Source of the DNA: Flectobacillus sp.
GTDB taxonomy: Bacteria > Bacteroidota > Bacteroidia > Cytophagales > Spirosomataceae
Assembly (NCBI GenBank): GCA_029865665.1
Contig: JARXAV010000248.1
Location: 1 to 6,689 of the forward strand
Direction of reading: 5' to 3'
Length of the DNA stretch: 6,689 nt
Part shown: positions 1 through 6,689 of the stretch, in pieces
Numbering within the stretch: the stretch's first letter is position 1
Layout: every line of letters begins with the position of its first letter
Made by a program: the position numbers and the translations under genes
The notes under the pieces: model-generated
Databases searched by the model: none
What the model was told of the DNA's origin: nothing
What the model saw: the letters and a program-made list of their open reading frames with translations, nothing else

Positions 1-993
<993 letters not shown>

Positions 994-1030
994 TCAGCGA
1001 TAAATTTATATCTTTTGTATAATGAACCTA

Positions 1031-1136
1031 TTTAAACTTTTGCGAAACCGCTGGCGAAAGCACCGAATATTTTCTGTTTGAGCGCAGCGAGTTTAAATAT
1101 TCTTGATTTTTTTGTTACTTTTTAGAAAGTTTAAAC
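1031..1136. repeat. Candidate dispersed intergenic repeat with nested inverted repeats
   Basis: This stretch is more GC-rich in its core than its flanks and is built from paired motifs. TTTAAAC (1031-1037) is inverted as GTTTAAA (1091-1097). CGCTG (1049-1053) is inverted as CAGCG (1085-1089). GAATATTT (1065-1072) is inverted as AAATATTC (1095-1102). CTTTTGC (1037-1043) can pair with GCGAAAG (1054-1060) as a 7-bp hairpin with one G-T pair. GTTTAAAC (1129-1136) is itself a palindrome. The pairings are mutually exclusive in part, so alternative folds are possible. The wording CTGTTTGAGCGCAGCGAG resembles non-coding repeats I associate with Bacteroidota genomes, but this is recollection and not a search. 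No transposase or target-site duplication is visible. Confidence 0.4.
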
Positions 1137-1252
1137 AGCTTCAATGTAAAGATGTATTACAGGGGGGGATATACTCTTCTATATTTGAAAATGTCTGTAT
1201 TTAACTGTTTAAAGGTAATCTGTGCAGTTAGACTTCAAAGATACCTACCCCT

Positions 1253-1289
1253 AAAATGAAAGATACCCTAACCAGTAGGGTATCTTTCA
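1253..1289 (-). terminator. Intrinsic terminator after the SusC/SusD unit
   Basis: TGAAAGATACCCTA (1257-1270) and TAGGGTATCTTTCA (1276-1289) form a perfect 14-bp stem around a 5-base loop (1271-1275). Read on the minus strand the stem is followed directly by TTTT (1256-1253), and it begins 21 nt after the TGA stop of the SusD-like gene. On the plus strand no T run follows, so it acts in one direction. The U run is short, so some read-through into the LacZ-like gene is possible. Confidence 0.82.
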
Positions 1290-1310
1290 AGATTAAGAAG
1301 GTTTAATTTA

Positions 1311-3116
1311 TCAGTAGAGTGGATTTTGGAATAAATTTTTATTCTTATTCATTTCATCCAACTTAATTGGCAAGAAATAGGCACGGTCTTTCCAGTTTCT
1401 ATCTTGCACTTCAATCACCTTATAAGTGGGTGTTGTAGCAGTTGTTTTATCTGCATTTAACTTATAACGAATTTCGATTCCTTTCGCATTGTCGAAGGTA
1501 GAAGGAGCAATCATCCAACGACGAACATCGAAGAAACGATGATCTTCATAAGCCAATTCAACACGGCGTTCGTTTCTATAACGCTCTAATAAAGCACTAC
1601 CACTTTCTGTTATTTCTGGCATTCCTGCTCTTTTACGAATCATGTTAATATACTGACGAGCTTCAGCATCTTGTCCAAGACCGATACAAGCTTCTGCATA
1701 GTTTAACAACACTTCCGTATAGCGTATAAAACGCCATGGGTAATCTTGTTTAACATATTGTGCATCAATGGTTTGGTCGATAAATTTACGTAAATAATAA
1801 CCAGTGTATGTTCCATTCCAGTCTTCAATAGGTCCTTTTCTAGTATCTAATCCAGGAATAACATCAATACTATTGGTGGTAGCATTCCATTTTTCCCAAA
1901 CGCCTACTTGGATAATACCTTTAGGATCAGAAGCCACTACATCAGACGGACGTTTTCTCCATTGTACACCTTCATACAGAATCGTGGCATAAAAGCGAGG
2001 GTCACGATTTTTGTACGGATTGCTTGCATGTGTGGTATTGATCCAAGAGAATTTAGAACCATCTTTCATCTCATACGAATCCACCAATTGCTGTAAAGGA
2101 GTGTTACTGCCCCAACCGTGATAACCGTTAGGATTGTTAAACAAGCCAGGATTGTAACCGTCCCAACTATCCTCTGTTTTTGGAATAAAAAAGCGTACAA
2201 AAATATCTTCTACGTTCTCTTTCATCAAGAACATTTCGCCGTAGTTTCTAGCAGTTGAATCGCTACTAGTAGGATTTGCTTTGTAGATACTGTAAACTCC
2301 TAGATCCATCACTGCTTTTGCTGCATTTTTAGCCGCTAACCAACGAGCATTACGGTCGCCACCAACATAACCAATTAACTCTGGGTGCGTGTATGCCCCA
2401 GCCCAAGTGGGGGTTTTGTTGTATAAATCACTTGCAGCATGTAATAATACACGTGCTTTTAGGGCTAATGCAGCTCCTTTAGTTGCTCTACCTTTATTTG
2501 CACCTGTTTCTACTAGTGCCAATTTTGCTGCTGCTTTGTCACAATCGTCCGAGATAAATTTGATACAACTCTCGAAACTATCACGTGCAGGAGAAAAATC
2601 ATCCGTTAGTTTGTAGGCTTTGGTAATAATGGGAACTCCACCATACACCGACACTAAATTATGATATAAATAGGCACGCAAGAAATAGACTTCACCTATC
2701 AACCTGTTTTTTGCAGTAGCATCGTCGAATGGGACACTTTCTATTTTTTCTAAGAATAAGTTACAAGCACGTATGTGTTTGTAAACATTTCCCCAAATCA
2801 TTCCTTTATAACGGTTTCCTGACCAGAAATCCCAAACGGAGTAATCACTAGCTGTCACCAAGCACTTTGTGACATTACTACTTCCAAAATCAGCATTATA
2901 CATGGATTCATCTGAAAGAGATGCCATCATCATATTACTGAAACCATGAGGTACTCCTGAGTAAATATTATTGACAAAAGTGGTAACCAATGCAGGATCC
3001 TTCCAAACGGCCTCTTCTGAATATTGGTCTTTCGGTTGCAAATCAAGTTCTGTAGTACACGAGAAAGTACTACCTAGTAAGAATGCAAAGGTTAGTATAT
3101 AAACTATTTTTTTCAT
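1311..3116 (-). CDS. SusD/RagB-family glycan-binding outer-membrane lipoprotein
   Basis: This 601-residue protein is the surface substrate-binding partner of a SusC-type transporter and acts as a lid over its barrel in known SusCD complexes. Residues 1-19 are a lipoprotein signal peptide and the lipobox ends in Cys20 (STFSC), followed by TTELDLQPKD, a start typical of SusD proteins. The N-terminal SusD-like region, with helices such as LIGEVYFLRAYLYHNLVSVY, spans about 22-230. The C-terminal SusD/RagB domain carries the family signatures RYTEVLLNYAEA (465-476), RNERRVELAYEDHRFFDVRRW up to residue 534 (given as the last bases of the conserved block), and the terminal FLPIKLDEMNKNKNLFQNPLY-type ending, where PI and QNP are usual. 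Length is normal for the family and nothing appears broken. The ATG at 3116-3114 is chosen because it directly gives MKK plus the signal peptide. It lies 76 nt after the SusC-like stop, so the two are almost certainly cotranscribed. The ligand cannot be inferred from this sequence alone; the LacZ-like neighbour hints at a galactoside. Confidence 0.97.
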   Translation of the reverse strand: MKKIVYILTFAFLLGSTFSCTTELDLQPKDQYSEEAVWKDPALVTTFVNNIYSGVPHGFSNMMMASLSDESMYNADFGSSNVTKCLVTASDYSVWDFWSGNRYKGMIWGNVYKHIRACNLFLEKIESVPFDDATAKNRLIGEVYFLRAYLYHNLVSVYGGVPIITKAYKLTDDFSPARDSFESCIKFISDDCDKAAAKLALVETGANKGRATKGAALALKARVLLHAASDLYNKTPTWAGAYTHPELIGYVGGDRNARWLAAKNAAKAVMDLGVYSIYKANPTSSDSTARNYGEMFLMKENVEDIFVRFFIPKTEDSWDGYNPGLFNNPNGYHGWGSNTPLQQLVDSYEMKDGSKFSWINTTHASNPYKNRDPRFYATILYEGVQWRKRPSDVVASDPKGIIQVGVWEKWNATTNSIDVIPGLDTRKGPIEDWNGTYTGYYLRKFIDQTIDAQYVKQDYPWRFIRYTEVLLNYAEACIGLGQDAEARQYINMIRKRAGMPEITESGSALLERYRNERRVELAYEDHRFFDVRRWMIAPSTFDNAKGIEIRYKLNADKTTATTPTYKVIEVQDRNWKDRAYFLPIKLDEMNKNKNLFQNPLY

Positions 3117-3147
3117 CTTATTTTAATGTTTATGTACAACGAACGAA

Positions 3148-3180
3148 GCGTAATTTTGCCTGTGTTCATCATAATTTCGC
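3148..3180 (-). other. Imperfect inverted repeat in the SusC-SusD spacer
   Basis: GCGTAATT (3148-3155) and AATTTCGC (3173-3180) can pair over 8 bases with one mismatch around a 17-base loop, inside the 76-nt spacer between the transporter and lipoprotein genes. No T run follows on the minus strand, so it is not a terminator. A weak stem here could affect mRNA stability or the SusC to SusD ratio, but the match is modest and could be chance. Confidence 0.25.
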
Positions 3181-3192
3181 CACGAGAATTTG

Positions 3193-6100
3193 TTAGAATG
3201 TAAATGAAAGACCAGTATTAAATACTTTTTGTAATGGGTATCCTTGTCCGCTACCACTACTCATTTCTGGGTCAAAATCTTTGTAATCAGGACTATATGT
3301 CCATAAATTCAGACCGCTTACATAAACTCTTGCTGCTTCTAACCCTAATTTTTGACACACCTTGTTTGGTAATGAATACCCCAACTGAATCGTTTTTAAA
3401 CGGATGTAATCTGTATTTTTCAAGAAATAGGTATTCCGATTACTTACCCAATATTCATTACTACGGTTAAACGTTCTTGGGCCAGACGCATTTGGGTTTT
3501 CTGGAGTCCAACGCTCGTCATAGAAGCTTTTTAGGAAGTTTCCAATTTCTCCAGACTCTGTCGAAATATAGTTTGTTGCACCAAATGCTCCTTGGAATAA
3601 TAAACTCAAGTCGAAACCTTTATACTGAAGATTTGAAGAAAAACCTGTTGTAAAACGAGGAATATTACTTTTGTTACTTCTGATACGGTCGTTACCATCA
3701 ATTTTGCCGTCTTTATTAACGTCTTCAAAAATAATATCGCCAGGGCGAGCATTGTCCCAATGTGGATATGCGTCAACAGATGCTTTATCTTTAAAAATAC
3801 CAATTGCATTGTAATACAGGTCGTTACCAGGGTTTTTAGGGTCTGTTGGAATTGGATAACCTGTTGTTCTCTGGTAGTCTGGAGCCCCAGGAGCTTCATC
3901 CCAGAATAGGATTTCACTTTTTGAATATCCTCCATTAAAACCCACTTGATACGATAAATCGCCAGCTTTATTACGGTAATTAATATCAAATTCAAAACCA
4001 CTATTGGCTACTTTACCAATGTTTTCGCTCGGTAGGGTCAAACCTGTTGACGAAGGTACAGAGGCGTTGCGTGGCCATAAAATCTGAGAACGGGTATTGT
4101 AGAAATAGTCTGCCGAGATGGATAATTTGCTTTTTAGTAATTGCATATCAAAACCAATATTCGACTGATTAGCTACTTCCCATGTTACATTTAGGTTAGG
4201 AATACGAGTTTCGTATAAAGTTTTATTTTCTTGATCAATTCCTAAGATGAGCGGTTGAGCTACGCCTGCACTGTTCGCATAAAATCCATAAGAAGATAAA
4301 TATTGCCATTCAGCAATACGGTCGTTACCTGTTTGTCCCCACGAAGTACGAAGTTTCATGTTGTCGATGAACGAGACTTTATCTTTCCAGAATTCTTCTT
4401 CTGAAACTCTCCAGCCCAACGATACCCCAGGGAAAAATCCGTAACGTTTATCAGCAGGGAACATATAAGAGCCATCGTAACGCCATACAAACTCAGCCAA
4501 ATATTTTTCCTTGAAGTTATAATTTACACGACCAAAGTAATTTCTTCTAGCACTCTGAGAAGCAGACCCTGTGTTGTCTTTTTGTAAATCACCACCCGCA
4601 AATAATTGGTCAATGGCAGTAGAAACAAAATAGCGTCTATAGGCTGAGAATTTCTCTGCATTGCCCGTTCTTGATTCAGTACCAACCATTAATTTCAAGA
4701 AATTGTGCGTGCCAATTTTAGTTTCATAGTTGACAATCGTATTCATCAAAATATTCGTATTGTCTTCCATTTGTTCTGTCAAACGTGCATCGTCAAACCC
4801 TTTTTTACCCTTAATTAGCACAGGTTTTCCAGTAGCATCCACTGTTTGTCCATCCCATGAATATAAGTACCAAGGAGTTTCAAATTTCTTATCGAAACGT
4901 AAGCCCTTATCAATACTTGCGGTTGTTAGAACAGATAAGCCTTTTACCCAAGGAATTTGGATATTAAGTTTAATATTACTGTTTAAATAATACCATTTGT
5001 CTTTGTCATAACCTGTTGCATCGGTACTCACAACTGATGGGTTGTCACCGTATTCAATATCTGGCCCTGGAGTTCCATCTGGCCAGTAAGCAGGCAAGTT
5101 TGGTTTTCCACGCATGACCATTCTAAAGATGCTACCCGCATTTCGAGTGGGGTAATTTCTATCTTCCATTCTACCCGAGACATCAAAACCTAGGGTGATG
5201 TATTTATTTATATTTGCGTCGATATTACTTCTAAAGTCGTACTGATTATATTTTGTACCGCTATTTTGGTAGTAACCATCTTGGCTTTTTGCACCAAAAG
5301 AAACAAAATATTTAAAGTTTTCGCTACCACCAGAAACGCCAACATTGGCATAGTTTTGAACCGACCATGGTTTTAAAACCGCTCCAAACCAGTCGGTATT
5401 TGGGTATCTCCAAGGGTCTGAGCCATCTCTATATTTTTGGATTTCTTGTGCTGTAAAACGAGGTGATCTACTCGCATACGAATCAATTTCGTTTAGCATG
5501 GTAGCATATTCAGCAGCATCAGCCATGGCGGGTAAACGAGTTGGTTTTCCAAAACCTTGGTTAAGATTAAAGCTAATGGTTGGTTTGCCACTTTTTCCTC
5601 TTTTAGTGGTTACCAAAATTACACCGTTTGCCGCTTGAGCTCCATAGATAGCAGCAGACGCATCTTTTAAGATTGTTACACTTTCGATGGTACTAGGGTC
5701 AATTCGCTCTAATGATCTCCCTGGTACACCATCTACCACCACAAGTGGGCTATTGTCTCCTAAGGTATTTACCCCTCTGATTCTCAGGGTAGCACCATCA
5801 TTTCCTGGTTCACCGCTTGAGGTTACTGCTACTAAACCCGGCAGACGACCAACAAGGCTATTACTTACGTTCATTGATGGAGATTGAACAACGTCAGATC
5901 CTTTTACCGAAACGACAGAACCTGTTACGGTAACTTTCTTTTCTGTACCATACCCCACCACCACTACTTCTTCTAGTGCTTTGTTGTCGTTCTGCAATAC
6001 TACGTTCAACTGAGTTTTTGATCCTACCGCAATTTCTTTTCTCTGAAAGCCAATAGAACTGAAAATAAGAATGGTATTATCGTCAGGAATTGAAATTTTG

Positions 6101-6636
6101 AATTGCCCTTTGGTATCTGTTACAGTACCTTTCTGGCTACCCTTAACCATGATAGTAACCCCTGGTAGAGCTTGACCATTTTCGTCGGTAACCATCCCCG
6201 ATACTGTTTTTTCGATATTTTGGAGAAAGATTGTTTCCCGAGAGTTTTGAGTTTCGTTTGTCTCTATACGGTTCAGTATAATCATTTTGCCTGATACTTC
6301 GTAGCTCAGATTCAGGGGCTTAGCAAGGTTATCCAAAATTTTAGATAACTGCATGTTCTGAAAATCAACCGTAACCTTGCGGTTAGACTGAATAAGTTTC
6401 GAGCTAAAAACAAATTTTACATCTGTTTGTTTCTCTATTTGAGACAAAAGGCTTCGCATCCCTAATTCTTGTGCTTGAATCGTAATTCGTTTACTAAGTA
6501 CATTCTGTGCATTCGTTTCGTTTGCAAAGGAGGTGCTTATAAGGCAAACAGCAAGAAAAACCTGTGTGAGTGTAATCTTCATAACCGTAAGTAGTAACTT
6601 ATGGACTTGTAATGTTTTTTTCATACATTTGAACAT
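3193..6636 (-). CDS. SusC/RagA-family TonB-dependent outer-membrane transporter with STN domain
   Basis: This 1147-residue protein is predicted to import oligosaccharides (or other SusD-delivered ligands) across the outer membrane using TonB energy. Residues 1-43 hold a basic leader and a hydrophobic export segment (about 21-38), with cleavage likely after SFA or TNA. Residues about 48-123 form an STN (secretin/TonB short N-terminal) domain. Residues 144-217 form a carboxypeptidase-regulatory-like beta sandwich (VSGMVTDENGQALPGVTI). EEVVVVGYG (222-230) is the usual segment before the plug and a likely TonB-contact region. The plug follows at about 232-345, with the RagA signature IESVTILKDASAAIYGAQAA (317-336) and GVILVTTKRG (338-347). 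The rest is a beta barrel ending in the aromatic LSFTF. An EF-hand-like loop, DVNKDGKIDGND, lies at 972-983, as in many SusC proteins. The first ATG (6636) is used here; Met5 (6624) and Met19 (6582) also give export signals, and no Shine-Dalgarno site decides between them. The STN domain implies signalling to a FecR-like anti-sigma factor, which is not in the window. Confidence 0.97.
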   Translation of the reverse strand: MFKCMKKTLQVHKLLLTVMKITLTQVFLAVCLISTSFANETNAQNVLSKRITIQAQELGMRSLLSQIEKQTDVKFVFSSKLIQSNRKVTVDFQNMQLSKILDNLAKPLNLSYEVSGKMIILNRIETNETQNSRETIFLQNIEKTVSGMVTDENGQALPGVTIMVKGSQKGTVTDTKGQFKISIPDDNTILIFSSIGFQRKEIAVGSKTQLNVVLQNDNKALEEVVVVGYGTEKKVTVTGSVVSVKGSDVVQSPSMNVSNSLVGRLPGLVAVTSSGEPGNDGATLRIRGVNTLGDNSPLVVVDGVPGRSLERIDPSTIESVTILKDASAAIYGAQAANGVILVTTKRGKSGKPTISFNLNQGFGKPTRLPAMADAAEYATMLNEIDSYASRSPRFTAQEIQKYRDGSDPWRYPNTDWFGAVLKPWSVQNYANVGVSGGSENFKYFVSFGAKSQDGYYQNSGTKYNQYDFRSNIDANINKYITLGFDVSGRMEDRNYPTRNAGSIFRMVMRGKPNLPAYWPDGTPGPDIEYGDNPSVVSTDATGYDKDKWYYLNSNIKLNIQIPWVKGLSVLTTASIDKGLRFDKKFETPWYLYSWDGQTVDATGKPVLIKGKKGFDDARLTEQMEDNTNILMNTIVNYETKIGTHNFLKLMVGTESRTGNAEKFSAYRRYFVSTAIDQLFAGGDLQKDNTGSASQSARRNYFGRVNYNFKEKYLAEFVWRYDGSYMFPADKRYGFFPGVSLGWRVSEEEFWKDKVSFIDNMKLRTSWGQTGNDRIAEWQYLSSYGFYANSAGVAQPLILGIDQENKTLYETRIPNLNVTWEVANQSNIGFDMQLLKSKLSISADYFYNTRSQILWPRNASVPSSTGLTLPSENIGKVANSGFEFDINYRNKAGDLSYQVGFNGGYSKSEILFWDEAPGAPDYQRTTGYPIPTDPKNPGNDLYYNAIGIFKDKASVDAYPHWDNARPGDIIFEDVNKDGKIDGNDRIRSNKSNIPRFTTGFSSNLQYKGFDLSLLFQGAFGATNYISTESGEIGNFLKSFYDERWTPENPNASGPRTFNRSNEYWVSNRNTYFLKNTDYIRLKTIQLGYSLPNKVCQKLGLEAARVYVSGLNLWTYSPDYKDFDPEMSSGSGQGYPLQKVFNTGLSFTF

Positions 6637-6689
6637 GTTTTGTTAATTTGAATTTTTGGGCAAAACAATTCCTTCACTTTACCTTGTAA

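Noticed and set aside
1804..2616. Several plus-strand open frames of 62-75 codons opposite the SusD-like gene
   Set aside because: They overlap one another or lie wholly antisense to the conserved SusD frame, with no start signals or domains.
3682..3726. Dockerin or true EF-hand in the SusC-like protein
   Set aside because: DVNKDGKIDGND is a single loop without a duplicated partner and is common in SusC barrels, so it is noted in the gene entry and not called as a separate domain.
3606..4001. A 131-codon minus-strand open frame inside the SusC-like gene
   Set aside because: It overlaps the barrel-coding region in another frame, and its product is a low-complexity mix of I, L, K and T with no recognisable domain. 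The SusC frame is intact across it.
6661..6668. TTGTTTTG on the minus strand as a -7 element for the SusC-like gene
   Set aside because: It matches TAnnTTTG at all but one fixed position, but the -33 position falls at or beyond the window edge, so the promoter cannot be supported.

Overview
This window looks like chromosomal DNA from a Bacteroidota bacterium. The evidence is a SusC/SusD outer-membrane pair, AT-rich spacers without clear Shine-Dalgarno sequences, and a Cys-anchored SusD lipoprotein. The style of the SusC N-terminus (a long lysine-rich leader, then an STN domain, a carboxypeptidase-like domain and a TonB plug) suggests the order Cytophagales, but that is an inference and was not tested by a search.

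All real genes lie on the minus strand, so the window reads from right to left. At the right end, 6636 to 3193 encodes a complete 1147-residue SusC/RagA-type TonB-dependent transporter with an N-terminal STN signalling domain. After a 76-nt spacer, 3116 to 1311 encodes its 601-residue SusD/RagB-type surface lipoprotein. A perfect 14-bp hairpin followed by TTTT (1289 to 1253 read on the minus strand) closes this two-gene unit. A 341-nt gene-free stretch follows. It holds that terminator, several inverted TTTAAA-containing motifs, a G7 tract and a stretch that resembles a dispersed intergenic repeat. At the left end, 969 to 1 encodes the first 323 residues of an exported family 2 glycoside hydrolase of the LacZ type. 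It runs off the window, so its catalytic barrel is not visible.

Together this is most likely one edge of a polysaccharide utilization locus. SusD captures an oligosaccharide at the cell surface, SusC imports it using TonB energy, and the beta-galactosidase-like enzyme trims galactosyl residues in the periplasm. The STN domain suggests that the locus is controlled by a FecI/FecR-type sigma/anti-sigma pair, which would lie outside the window. The sequence does not identify the glycan beyond the galactoside hint. I found no tRNA, rRNA, CRISPR array, insertion sequence or clearly new system; the intergenic stretch is the least explained part.
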